From Desertifilum tharense IPPAS B-1220 (lineage in GTDB: Bacteria; Cyanobacteriota; Cyanobacteriia; Cyanobacteriales; Desertifilaceae), in NCBI RefSeq assembly GCF_001746915.1, contig NZ_MJGC01000048.1:1-64000 (forward strand): DNA of 64,000 nt, written 5' to 3'. Each line of letters begins with the position of its first letter. The stretch's first letter is position 1. A program made the translations under genes and the position numbers. The notes under the pieces are model-generated. The model was not told the origin of the DNA. It saw only the letters and a list, made by a program, of their open reading frames with translations, and did no database searches. Below, piece by piece: positions 52,047-60,884 of this stretch.

Positions 52047-53816
52047 TTGACCTTGAAAATTTCCAAGTATCGAATTTTAGGATTAGTTGGACAAGGCCAA
52101 TTTGGTCAGGTGTTTTGCGGTTGTCATCGCAAAACGGGTCAAATTTTTGCGCTGAAAAACTTAGACCGACATCGGTTCCCCACCCATAAGTTTTTACGAG
52201 AACTGCGCTTTTTACTCTTGCTACAGCATCCCAATATTGTCACCTGCCATTCCCTGGAACATACGCGCACGGGTCGCTATTTGGTGATGGACTATTGCGA
52301 GGGCGGAACGTTGCGGCAACTGATGGAAATGCAGGCCGCGCCCTGGGTTGAGTCTGGCTTAAAATTAGCGCTCGATCTTCTGGCGGGCTTAGAACACGCT
52401 CACAGTCGGGGGATCGTTCACTGCGATATCAAGCCGGAAAATATTTTGCTGACGGCTAAACCCGGAGGATGGTTAGCCCGCATTTCCGATTTTGGCATTG
52501 CCCGCCTCTCTCAGGAGTTGGCGGAGGAAACGGGAAATACGGGTTCCCCGGCGTATATGGCTCCCGAACGCTTTTACGGCCAGTATTCTCCGGCGTCTGA
52601 CCTTTACGCGGTGGGGGTAATGCTGTTTGAGTTGCTGGCCGGTTATCGCCCGTTTTCTGGGCCGCCTGGGCAGTTAATGTCGGCGCATCTCAATCAGCCG
52701 GTGAAGATCCCGCCGCAGGTTCCGCCGGAGTTTCACGGGTGCATTCTCAAGGCGCTGCAAAAGTTGCCCGGCCGTCGCTTTCATAGCGCTAGCGAGATGT
52801 TAGCGGCTTTGTTAGAGGCACAGGCTCGTTGGCTGGAGGGGCAAGCGCCGCGCGAGCAGAGTGAGAAGGTGGGGTTTTCCCCGATTCAAGGTCGGCTGCG
52901 GACTGAGGGCAAGGCGGAGGGGGTGCGCCAGTTGGGGACGGTGCGATCGCCCATTGTCGGGATAGCGATTGTAGACAAGCAACTGATTTGGGCGACGCAA
53001 ACGACGCTCACCCGTTATGTGTCGCGTCAAAGCTTTAATTTCAAAGCTCCCATTCAGGCGTTGCTGCCCTATCAGCGGGGCTGTTTGGCAGTGACGGAGC
53101 AAGAGATTTACGATTTGAAGTTATGGGGGCTAGAGGCGACACCGCAGCGAGTCGCCCAGTTTGCCAGCCCTCGGATTGCGGCGGTTGAACCCCAAGGACG
53201 TTGGATCGCGACAGCAACGCAGGGGCAACCTCTTCAAGGCAGCGAGTTCCAAATTGTGCCTTTAACGGGGTCTAGGCGGCGGAAGACGGGCTTGAATTTG
53301 TCGCTGGCACCCCGGCAGTTATTGGCGCTCGATTCTCGTCATATCGCGGCGATCGCGGCGGTGTCGCCAACGGAAACACTGATTCAAATTTTGACCCGAC
53401 GCCAGACTTCGATCGGGGTTTGGCGTTTGCCGGTTTCGATGGATCGGGCGATTTTGGGCAACAGTCCCTATCAATTGCTGGCGATCGCGCCCCATCCCAC
53501 GCTTGCCGATACGACGGAACTGATCTTGCTCGATTTAAAGCCGTTTCGTCTGCGTCGCATTGTTTTAGATTTAGCGCCTCCGGTGTGTGTGGCGGTTACG
53601 TCTTGGGGGTATGCTGTCGGTCATCGCAGCGGGTGGATTGTTTTGTTGGATGGGGAAGGAACCGTGGTGGGGCGGCTGGATTTAGAGGACTTTAGGGGGT
53701 TGCAGGCCCTGATTCCCTATCAAACTTCGGGTTTAATTGCGAGTGTGTTTCACCAGGATCGCGGCGGGCTATACCTCTTAGATTTGCGACAATTCGAGAT
53801 AGACTTGGTTTTCTGA
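52047..53816 (+). CDS. Ser/Thr protein kinase with C-terminal beta-rich region (SpkG-like)
   Basis: A 589-residue soluble kinase. The Hanks domain (about 5-265) is complete: GQGQFGQVF, the ATP Lys in FALKNL, HCDIKPENI, ISDFGIARLS, GSPAYMAPE. The HRD motif reads HCD, which tends to remove the need for activation-loop phosphorylation. The C-terminal half (about 290-589) is beta-rich with short repeats (e.g. PIVGIAIVDKQLIWATQ, LIPYQTSGLIASVFHQ) and looks like a propeller. A kinase at this end of the cluster matches SpkG (slr0152) of Synechocystis. The start is TTG 52047, since no ATG precedes the glycine loop; the N terminus is uncertain by a few residues. Confidence 0.83.
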   Translation: MTLKISKYRILGLVGQGQFGQVFCGCHRKTGQIFALKNLDRHRFPTHKFLRELRFLLLLQHPNIVTCHSLEHTRTGRYLVMDYCEGGTLRQLMEMQAAPWVESGLKLALDLLAGLEHAHSRGIVHCDIKPENILLTAKPGGWLARISDFGIARLSQELAEETGNTGSPAYMAPERFYGQYSPASDLYAVGVMLFELLAGYRPFSGPPGQLMSAHLNQPVKIPPQVPPEFHGCILKALQKLPGRRFHSASEMLAALLEAQARWLEGQAPREQSEKVGFSPIQGRLRTEGKAEGVRQLGTVRSPIVGIAIVDKQLIWATQTTLTRYVSRQSFNFKAPIQALLPYQRGCLAVTEQEIYDLKLWGLEATPQRVAQFASPRIAAVEPQGRWIATATQGQPLQGSEFQIVPLTGSRRRKTGLNLSLAPRQLLALDSRHIAAIAAVSPTETLIQILTRRQTSIGVWRLPVSMDRAILGNSPYQLLAIAPHPTLADTTELILLDLKPFRLRRIVLDLAPPVCVAVTSWGYAVGHRSGWIVLLDGEGTVVGRLDLEDFRGLQALIPYQTSGLIASVFHQDRGGLYLLDLRQFEIDLVF

Positions 53817-53835
53817 GGGCAAAAACGAGATTGCT

Positions 53836-54555
53836 ATGGCTGATGTTTCTGGGTCTATGGTCAATTCCCACTGGATGATGTTGGGTTTGTTGGCAAGTTT
53901 TGCGGTGGCTCACAGCGGTTTAGCAGCCCTGCGTCCGCGCGGCGAAAAGCTGTTGGGCGCTCGCCTGTATCGCGTGTTGTTCGCATTAGTAAGTTTGCCG
54001 CTAGCGGTGGTGCTGATCGTGTATTTTTTCAATCACCGCTACGATGGGGTGCAGTTATGGCAGGTGCAAGATGTGCCTGGGGTGAGGGCGCTGGTTTGGG
54101 GGCTATCGGCTATTTCGTTTATTTTTCTGTATCCGGCGACGTTTAATTTATTGGAGATTGCGGCGATCGCCAAACCGGAGGTTCATCTCTACGAAACGGG
54201 GATTATTCGGATTACTCGACACCCGCAAATGGTGGGACAGATTATTTGGTGTATTGCTCATACGCTGTGGTTGGGGACAACTTTTATGGTTGTCACCTCT
54301 TTGGGGTTGATACTACATCATGTATTCGGCGTTTGGCATGGCGATCGCCGCTGGCAAATGCGGTACGGCGAAGCTTTTGAAGCGGTGAAAGCCAGAACTT
54401 CGATTGTGCCGTTTCAAGCGGTTTGGGACGGACGGCAAACCTTAAAAGTTGACGAATTTTTGCGTCCGGCCTATCTAGGGGTAGTTGTTTTTGTGGCGCT
54501 TTTGTGGTGGCTTCACCCGACTCTGATGGTCGCAACCAGTCGAGTTCCCTGGTAA
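53836..54555 (+). CDS. NnrU family membrane protein (Z-ISO-like)
   Basis: A 239-residue protein with six or so predicted membrane helices. NnrU-family motifs are clear: FAVAHSGLAALR, ETGIIRITRHPQMVGQ and LGLILHHVFGVWHGDRRW; the histidines are candidate haem ligands. Plant 15-cis-zeta-carotene isomerase (Z-ISO) is an NnrU-related haem protein, so a role in carotenoid isomerisation is possible. The family also occurs near denitrification genes elsewhere, where its function is unclear. It lies 20 bp after the kinase gene and may be in the same transcript, though functionally unrelated. Confidence 0.8.
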   Translation: MADVSGSMVNSHWMMLGLLASFAVAHSGLAALRPRGEKLLGARLYRVLFALVSLPLAVVLIVYFFNHRYDGVQLWQVQDVPGVRALVWGLSAISFIFLYPATFNLLEIAAIAKPEVHLYETGIIRITRHPQMVGQIIWCIAHTLWLGTTFMVVTSLGLILHHVFGVWHGDRRWQMRYGEAFEAVKARTSIVPFQAVWDGRQTLKVDEFLRPAYLGVVVFVALLWWLHPTLMVATSRVPW

Positions 54556-54673
54556 AGAAAATAAATTCTCAGAAGATCCCCATTTTCGGTGAAATTCAGT
54601 GACTCAAACGATCCCAAATAGATGTAGCATGATCCCAAATCCATAAAAATGCACATAAAAAAACTGAGGGAGC

Positions 54674-55057
54674 ATGATACTGTCAATCAGCGAACGTTCG
54701 TTTCCCAAAGAAGTTTTAGAAGCTTCCACCCCCGTTTTAATTTACTTTTGGGCCCCTTGGTGCGGAGTGTGTCGGTTAATTCCCCCCGCTTTGAAGCGCT
54801 TTCAAGAGGAATGGGGAGATTTAATTAAAATTGTCGGGATCAATGCCGACGAAAGCTTAAAACTCGCCAATACTTACCGATTAACCACCTTACCCACCCT
54901 GATTTTGCTCGATCGCGGTCAAATCCGGCATCGCTTAGAAGGCTTTCACAGCAGCGACGACTTGCGCCGTCAGCTTGAAGCGATCGCCCTAAGCTACAGC
55001 GCCAAACCCGAACCCGCTTATTGGTCAACTCAAGAGTCTGCGGTTTTCCTTACATAA
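54674..55057 (+). CDS. Thioredoxin family protein with CGVC active site
   Basis: A 127-residue thioredoxin fold. Active site is WCGVC (about residues 35-39) instead of WCGPC; the cis-Pro loop (TLPTLILLDRG) is present, and VGINADESLKLANTYRL is the usual strand and helix. As I recall, cyanobacterial TrxC-type proteins carry this WCGVC site. The last ~15 residues (after LEAIALS) are an extension. It lies upstream of ndhF1, separated by 285 bp that include a terminator, so it is not in the ndh transcript. Confidence 0.85.
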   Translation: MILSISERSFPKEVLEASTPVLIYFWAPWCGVCRLIPPALKRFQEEWGDLIKIVGINADESLKLANTYRLTTLPTLILLDRGQIRHRLEGFHSSDDLRRQLEAIALSYSAKPEPAYWSTQESAVFLT

Positions 55058-55211
55058 GAAAAAAATTTTTGCATCCTCGTTTATTCATCGCTCGTTAGGC
55101 GCGATCGCCACCTTGTAAAACCCTACTCTCCAGGCTGCGGACGGATAACCGCTGTTTCCCGTCTTCATTTTGCCAACGCCTACGCAGTCTCCCGGAGAAC
55201 ATCCCCTTGAC

Positions 55212-55249
55212 AAAATCCCCCGTCTTTGGCCTGTCAGTCGGGGGATTTT
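55212..55249 (+). terminator. Strong hairpin terminator between thioredoxin gene and ndhF1
   Basis: A perfect 11-bp stem AAAATCCCCCG/CGGGGGATTTT (55212-55222 with 55239-55249) with a 16-nt loop. The symmetric A and T runs would work in both directions. It lies 155 bp after the thioredoxin stop and 93 bp before ndhF1. A regulatory attenuator for ndhF1 is not excluded. Confidence 0.75.
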
Positions 55250-55341
55250 AACGCGAACTTTACGCCAAGCCGGCAGCCTGTGTGTCAAAATGAGTAGCGG
55301 TTTTGCCAAAATAGTGAAGAAATCTAAAGTAGGCGTTAGTG

Positions 55342-57402
55342 ATGGAATTTCTCTATCAATATGCCTGGTTGATACCAGTCCTGCCTTTATTAGGGGCCAT
55401 GCTGGTCGGCATAGGTCTAATCTCGTTAAACAAAATGACTAATCAGCTACGGCAAATCAACGCCGTAGCCATTGTCTCGCTGCTGGGTGCAGCAATGGTG
55501 CTGTCGTTTGCGCTGCTTTGGAGTCAAATTCAGGGTCACGCACCGTTTACTCAAACCTTAGAATGGGCAGCAGCGGGTGATTTTCACCTCAAGATGGGAT
55601 ACACCATCGATCATCTCACGGCTGTCATGTTGGCGATCGTGACCACCGTAGCCTTCCTGGTGATGATTTACACCGATGGTTACATGGCCCACGATCCAGG
55701 CTATGTCCGCTTTTACGCTTACCTGAGCTTATTTAGCTCCTCCATGTTAGGGCTAGTCATCAGTCCTAACCTCGTCCAGATTTACATCTTCTGGGAACTC
55801 GTCGGGATGTGTTCTTACCTCCTGGTGGGTTTCTGGTACGACCGCAAAGCCGCAGCCGAAGCCTGCCAAAAAGCCTTTGTGGTTAACCGCGTGGGAGACT
55901 TTGGTCTGCTACTCGGTATCCTAGGTCTTTACTGGGCGACGGGTACCTTCGAGTTCGAGGAAATTGGCGCGAACCTGCAAGCGCTAGTGGCAGATGGCTA
56001 TCTCAGCGTAGGTTTAGCGACCCTCTTCGGAATTCTGGTCTTCCTCGGCCCGGTGGCGAAGTCGGCGCAATTCCCCTTGCATGTCTGGCTGCCCGACGCA
56101 ATGGAAGGTCCCACCCCCATTTCAGCGCTGATTCACGCGGCAACGATGGTGGCGGCGGGCGTCTTTTTGATTGCCCGGATGTATCCGGTGTTTGAACCGC
56201 TACCGGCGGTGATGAATGTCATTGCCTGGACGGGGGCGTTTACCGCCTTTTTAGGGGCATCGATCGCGATTACCCAAAATGACATTAAAAAAGGGTTGGC
56301 TTATTCCACCATTTCCCAACTCGGTTACATGGTGATGGCGATGGGCATTGGGGCCTACAGCGCCGGCCTATTCCACCTGATGACGCACGCCTATTTCAAG
56401 GCGATGCTGTTTTTGGGTTCCGGTTCGGTAATTCACGGTATGGAAGCCGTTGTCGGTCATAATCCCGCTTTAGCGCAGGATATGCGACTGATGGGCGGTC
56501 TGCGGAAGTATATGCCGATTACGGCCCTGACCTTTTTGATCGGGACGCTGGCAATTTGCGGGATTCCCCCGTTTGCTGGATTCTGGTCAAAAGATGAAAT
56601 CCTCGCGAGTGCCTTTGAGGCAAATCCGGCGCTGTGGGCGGTGGGTTGGCTGACGGCGGGGATTACCGCGTTTTATATGTTCCGGATGTATTTCTCGACC
56701 TTTGAGGGTTCTTTCCGAGGCACCGACAAGGCGATTCAGGCGGAGTTATTGGCAGCATCAGCAGTCGATAGCCTAGAACCCGCCTTTGGACCGGGCGCGA
56801 TGGATGTGAAGGAACTCGAATCCCACAGCCACGACCATCATCACAGCGATTCGCCTCACGAATCTCCCATCACGATGACCTTACCGTTGATGCTGCTGGC
56901 GGTGCCTTCGGTGTTGATTGGTTTGGTGGGAACGCCGTTTGCCAATTACTTTGAAGCGTTCGTTTATCCTCCAGGCGAAGCGGTGGTAGAAGCCGCAGAA
57001 CACGCAGGCGAGTTTGACTGGTCGGAATTCCTGATTATGGGCGGTTCCTCGGTGGGGGTTGCCTTAATTGGGATTACGCTGGCGTCGCTGATGTATCTGA
57101 GTCGGAAAATTGATGCTAGCGCGATCGCCAAACAGATCGAACCCCTGTATCAGTTCTCGCTCAATAAGTGGTACTTTGATGACCTTTACCATCGGGTCTT
57201 TGTACTCGGTCTGCGTCGCCTTGCTCGACAAGTGATGGAAGTAGACTTCCGAGTGGTGGATGGCGCGGTTAACCTGACGGGATTAATTGCCCTGGTAACG
57301 GGCGAAGGTCTGAAGTACCTGGAGACAGGACGCGCTCAATTCTATGCTCTGATTATTTTTGGAGCGGTTTTGGGTTTGGTCATTTTCTCTGGAATTAGTT
57401 AA
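55342..57402 (+). CDS. ndhF1: NAD(P)H-quinone oxidoreductase subunit 5 (NdhF1)
   Basis: A 686-residue core antiporter-like subunit of the thylakoid NDH-1 complex, with about 15 membrane helices. It has the family signature FWELVGMCSYLLVGFW, the lateral helix region, and HDPGYVRFYAYLSLF. Histidine-rich stretch HSHDHHHSD (about 495) is a typical variable loop. It pumps protons as ferredoxin/plastoquinone electron flow passes through NDH-1. GTG 55339 adds one residue; ATG 55342 (MEFLYQYAWL) is preferred. It is 79 bp upstream of ndhD1, the usual F1-D1 pair for respiration and cyclic electron flow. Confidence 0.95.
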   Translation: MEFLYQYAWLIPVLPLLGAMLVGIGLISLNKMTNQLRQINAVAIVSLLGAAMVLSFALLWSQIQGHAPFTQTLEWAAAGDFHLKMGYTIDHLTAVMLAIVTTVAFLVMIYTDGYMAHDPGYVRFYAYLSLFSSSMLGLVISPNLVQIYIFWELVGMCSYLLVGFWYDRKAAAEACQKAFVVNRVGDFGLLLGILGLYWATGTFEFEEIGANLQALVADGYLSVGLATLFGILVFLGPVAKSAQFPLHVWLPDAMEGPTPISALIHAATMVAAGVFLIARMYPVFEPLPAVMNVIAWTGAFTAFLGASIAITQNDIKKGLAYSTISQLGYMVMAMGIGAYSAGLFHLMTHAYFKAMLFLGSGSVIHGMEAVVGHNPALAQDMRLMGGLRKYMPITALTFLIGTLAICGIPPFAGFWSKDEILASAFEANPALWAVGWLTAGITAFYMFRMYFSTFEGSFRGTDKAIQAELLAASAVDSLEPAFGPGAMDVKELESHSHDHHHSDSPHESPITMTLPLMLLAVPSVLIGLVGTPFANYFEAFVYPPGEAVVEAAEHAGEFDWSEFLIMGGSSVGVALIGITLASLMYLSRKIDASAIAKQIEPLYQFSLNKWYFDDLYHRVFVLGLRRLARQVMEVDFRVVDGAVNLTGLIALVTGEGLKYLETGRAQFYALIIFGAVLGLVIFSGIS

Positions 57403-57481
57403 GACTCGCTTGCCAGAAGGGACTGTTGGCGATCGCTAGCGACCCAACAGTCCACTGTCAACCCTCAATTACCTCTTGGCA

Positions 57482-59071
57482 ATGGATATTGCAAATTTTC
57501 CTTGGCTAACCACAATTATTCTGTTTCCCATTGCGGCTTCGTTGTTGCTGCCGGTTTTACCCGATAAGGAGGGTAAAACGGTACGGTGGTATGCCTTAAC
57601 GGTGGGTTTGATTGATTTTGTTTTGATTGTTTATGCCTTCTATACCGGGTATGACTTAAACGAACCCGGTTTGCAGATGGTAGAACGCTATGCTTGGGTG
57701 CCGCAACTGGACTTAAATTGGTCGGTTGGGGTGGATGGCCTGTCAATGCCGTTGGTGATTTTGACGGGGTTTATCACAACCTTGGCAATGCTGGCGGCTT
57801 GGCCGGTGACGCTGAAGCCGAAACTGTTTTATTTTCTGATGCTGGCGATGTACGGCGGTCAAATTGCCGTGTTCGCCGTGCAGGATATGTTGCTGTTTTT
57901 CTTGGTGTGGGAACTGGAGTTAATTCCGGTTTACCTGTTGCTGTCCATTTGGGGCGGTAAAAAGCGGCTGTATGCGGCGACGAAGTTTATTTTGTACACC
58001 GCAGGCGGTTCGCTGTTTATTTTGGTGGCGGCGCTGGCAATGGCGTTCTTTGGCGATCAGGTTTCGTTTGATATGAGCGCGATCGCGGCTAAAGACTATC
58101 CCATTCGGCTAGAACTGCTCCTGTATGCCGCATTTTTAATTGCCTATGCGGTGAAGCTGCCGATTTTCCCGTTACATACTTGGCTTCCGGATGCTCACGG
58201 GGAAGCAACAGCACCCGTTCACATGTTGCTGGCGGGGATTTTGTTGAAAATGGGCGGTTATGCTTTAGTGCGGATGAATGCCGGTATGCTGCCGGATGCT
58301 CACGCTATCTTTGCCCCCGTTTTAGTGATTTTGGGGGTGGTTAATATTATCTACGCCGCTCTGACTTCTTTCGCCCAACGCAACCTCAAGCGGAAGATTG
58401 CCTATTCTTCAATTTCCCACATGGGATTTGTGCTGATTGGCTTGGGTTCGTTTACGGACTTGGGTTTGAGCGGTGCGGTTCTGCAAATGATTTCCCACGG
58501 CTTAATTGGGGCGAGTTTGTTCTTCCTGGTGGGGGCCACCTATGACCGAACGCATACCCTGATGCTCGATGAGATGGGGGGTGTGGGTCTGAAGATGCGG
58601 AAGATGTTTGCCATGTGGACGACTTGTTCGATGGCGTCTTTGGCTCTACCGGGAATGAGCGGATTTGTGGCGGAGTTGATGGTGTTTGTGGGGTTTGCAA
58701 CCAGCGATGCGTATAACCCCGTGTTTAAGGTGCTGGTGGTGTTCCTGGCAGCGGTTGGGGTGATTTTGACCCCGATCTATTTGCTCTCCATGCTGCGGGA
58801 AATTTGCTACGGCCCTGAGAACAAGGAACTCGTAGAGCATGAGGCGCTGATTGATGCTGAACCTCGCGAAGTGTTTATTATTGCGTGTCTGTTGATCCCG
58901 ATTATTGGCATTGGTTTCTATCCCAAGCTGGTGACGCAGGTTTACGACGCGACAACGGTTCAGCTAACGGCTCGCTTGCGAGATTCTGTGCCGACGCTTA
59001 CCCCGTCGCCTGCTGTGGCTCAACTGGGGGCCCAAGAGGTGGCTGCGGCTCCGCTTCTCCCCAAGCGATAA
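57482..59071 (+). CDS. ndhD1: NAD(P)H-quinone oxidoreductase subunit 4 (NdhD1)
   Basis: A 529-residue antiporter-like NDH-1 subunit starting [13 protein letters not shown] (ATG 57482; an upstream TTG would add two residues). It has about 14 helices with the conserved Glu in [14 protein letters not shown], and [21 protein letters not shown]. The pairing with NdhF1 assigns it to the D1/F1 module of NDH-1L, used in respiration and cyclic electron flow around photosystem I. The final ~25 residues (APLLPKR end) are hydrophilic. A strong terminator follows. Confidence 0.95.
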   Translation: MDIANFPWLTTIILFPIAASLLLPVLPDKEGKTVRWYALTVGLIDFVLIVYAFYTGYDLNEPGLQMVERYAWVPQLDLNWSVGVDGLSMPLVILTGFITTLAMLAAWPVTLKPKLFYFLMLAMYGGQIAVFAVQDMLLFFLVWELELIPVYLLLSIWGGKKRLYAATKFILYTAGGSLFILVAALAMAFFGDQVSFDMSAIAAKDYPIRLELLLYAAFLIAYAVKLPIFPLHTWLPDAHGEATAPVHMLLAGILLKMGGYALVRMNAGMLPDAHAIFAPVLVILGVVNIIYAALTSFAQRNLKRKIAYSSISHMGFVLIGLGSFTDLGLSGAVLQMISHGLIGASLFFLVGATYDRTHTLMLDEMGGVGLKMRKMFAMWTTCSMASLALPGMSGFVAELMVFVGFATSDAYNPVFKVLVVFLAAVGVILTPIYLLSMLREICYGPENKELVEHEALIDAEPREVFIIACLLIPIIGIGFYPKLVTQVYDATTVQLTARLRDSVPTLTPSPAVAQLGAQEVAAAPLLPKR

Positions 59072-59106
59072 CATTTGGATTTTTTGGCAATTGAGCGGAT
59101 GGCTCT

Positions 59107-59131
59107 CCCGGTTTAACAACCGGGTTTTTTT
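59107..59131 (+). terminator. Rho-independent terminator of ndhD1
   Basis: A 7-bp stem CCCGGTT/AACCGGG (59107-59113 with 59118-59124), 4-nt loop and seven T. Located 36 bp after the ndhD1 stop. Confidence 0.92.
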
Positions 59132-59224
59132 GTGGGCTGATTTTGCGGAAATTCAGTAAAATTAACATCCCTCTGAAGGCAGATTTTAGCGTATAGTGAT
59201 CCGCAACACTTAGGGGGATTGGAG

Positions 59225-59503
59225 ATGAGTATCCGCGAATTGGAAGAATCTGTCAGTAAGCTTTGTTGGGCATTCGCGATCCGTAATGTTGGGATTGCTC
59301 GCGATTTAATTGCTTATCTCTGCACTAAGTTTACCTTGGATGAGGTGGCGGCGATCGCGCTTCTGACGTTTGAGCGGTTAGTTTGGCTTGATGCTAAAGC
59401 CTGTCGGTGGGCGATGGAGCATATTCTCCCAGAAGAGGTGAAAAAACAGATCGATCGCTTAGTGGGCATCCACTTCTATCAACAATTACTAGCAGTAAGC
59501 TAG
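59225..59503 (+). CDS. Small conserved hypothetical protein
   Basis: A 92-residue helical protein starting MSIRELEESVSKLCWAFAIR, rich in hydrophobic helices (VAAIALLTFERLVWLD, ACRWAMEHILPEE) but without a clear membrane segment. The ATG at 59225 has a GGGGGA about 10 bases before it; an upstream TTG adds two residues. I know no domain. It overlaps the convergent small gene by 4 bp. Confidence 0.7.
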   Translation: MSIRELEESVSKLCWAFAIRNVGIARDLIAYLCTKFTLDEVAAIALLTFERLVWLDAKACRWAMEHILPEEVKKQIDRLVGIHFYQQLLAVS

Positions 59504-59784
59504 AGGGCGAGTAACTCCCGTTGAGCCACCTGCGGCTGCGGTTGAGCCGCAAGGCTTTTAAGATTAATCCAGATCCGATAATGCGATTCCGAGCGCGTTA
59601 AGCACACTTTGAGACCGCGATCGCACAGGCGGCAGGCTTTGTGATAGGCTTGCGATCGCTCGGAAAAGTCAAAACAGTCCATCAAGGCGTACAGCTCGCC
59701 CTCGTAGCGCATTCCCTGTTGAATGCCGTTAGACCAATAACAAAAGGGACTAACCGCATTCTCTTTTAGAATCGGTGGAATCAT
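59500..59784 (-). CDS. Small conserved hypothetical protein
   Basis: A 94-residue protein starting MIPPILKENAVSPFCYWSNGIQQGMRYEGELYALMDCF. It has several Cys (FCYW, MDCF, CRLCDRG) and a likely beta-alpha layout ending in ESHYRIWINLKSL. No family is recognised. The codon usage and composition match neighbours. It is convergent with the previous gene. Confidence 0.65.
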   Translation of the reverse strand: MIPPILKENAVSPFCYWSNGIQQGMRYEGELYALMDCFDFSERSQAYHKACRLCDRGLKVCLTRSESHYRIWINLKSLAAQPQPQVAQRELLAL

Positions 59785-60016
59785 AAATGGGCTTAGGGGC
59801 AGTTTTCAAAATCGTCACTAGTCTAGAGTGTATAGACCGACGATTGAGATCGAGGGTTGCTTGCGCTACACTTTATTGATTATTTAATTAAGTCAGCAAA
59901 GCTTGACAAAAACTTTACAAAATCTCTCGCCCAGTCAAGTTATTGACACATCCGCGTCACACCAGCGCCAACTCCACTCCCCATACTAGAGATACCAAAA
60001 ACTTAAAGCAAAGTAA

Positions 60017-60047
60017 GCCTCCAACGCCGCGTTTGGAGGCCTTTATT
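60017..60047 (+). terminator. Orphan terminator in intergenic region
   Basis: GCCTCCAA (60017-60024) pairs with TTGGAGGC (60033-60040), followed by CTTTATTTT. There is no gene on the plus strand in the 500 bp before it, so it probably ends a small RNA or is read from the opposite side. Confidence 0.75.
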
Positions 60048-60568
60048 TTAGCGCAGGACTTGGAGAGCGATCGCCCTTCTTAGCCCCCAAATGCATCGCG
60101 CAGTTCATGAAACTTAAGTATATAAAGTTACTTTTAACCCCTAAAAAGCTACAGAAGCTAGATTGACATTTTAAATTTTTAACAGTAAACTCCCTCAAGG
60201 CAGCGGCTTAGGAAGAAGAGAAGCCCGTAATATTTCGCATTCAAGCAGAAACTTTCTCTAGAGAGAAACCAAAGATTCTCCAATTGTTCCCGGTTAAGTT
60301 CGGTAATTTAACGGACAAAAATAGTTGTATTTTTACTTAAATTTTCCTCAGTAGGATTGTCATTCAGCAAAGTCTTGCATCAAGCTACAATCCCCTCTTT
60401 ACATTCGAGAATTCCGATTGCAAATTAAAGATAGGTTCTCGCTTTCTATCTGGCGATAGATAAGCGATCGCAAATTTTATAGCCCCTTGCCAGTTGTTAA
60501 CCCAGAATCATCTCAACCTTCCCCAGGATATTCTAGGGTTTTATCAGACTGTCCCCTTGCGGGACGTA

Positions 60569-60611
60569 CGGTAGCGCAGGAAACTGATATTTGCTGCTGC
60601 TCTGCGTACCG
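60569..60611 (+). other. Bulged stem-loop in the leader of the sensor kinase
   Basis: CGGTA-G-CGCAG (60569-60579) pairs with CTGCGTACCG (60602-60611) except for one bulged G, with a 22-nt loop. It lies about 270 bp upstream of the kinase start. The role is unknown. Confidence 0.4.
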
Positions 60612-60884
60612 ATCTCGCCCCATCCCGTTAAATCTTAATTTTCTGTACATTTACGATGTAAATTAGCAGAATATTAATGATATCCATTGTTTATATCCCA
60701 ATTAATTCCAGCTATTTTAGCGGTTGCATCTTCCTATGAATTTCCTAAAAACCCCATTCACAAATCCAATCAGGCGATGCTGAACAGAGCGAATCGCGAG
60801 TTTCCCGATGCCTTCAATCGCTTCAACAATCCGATAGGCATCCTGCCGCACATTCACCCAAAAACGCCGCCGAATTGCTGATTT

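Larger units (their letters stand above)
59785..60884. other. 1.1-kb AT-rich intergenic region
   Basis: No protein gene is visible. It holds an orphan terminator at 60017-60047, a stem-loop at 60569-60611, the small hairpin TCTATC-TGGC-GATAGA near 60450 and HIP1 sites. TTGACA-like -35 elements occur at 59903 and 59943 but without a clear -10 at the proper spacing. Confidence 0.5.
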
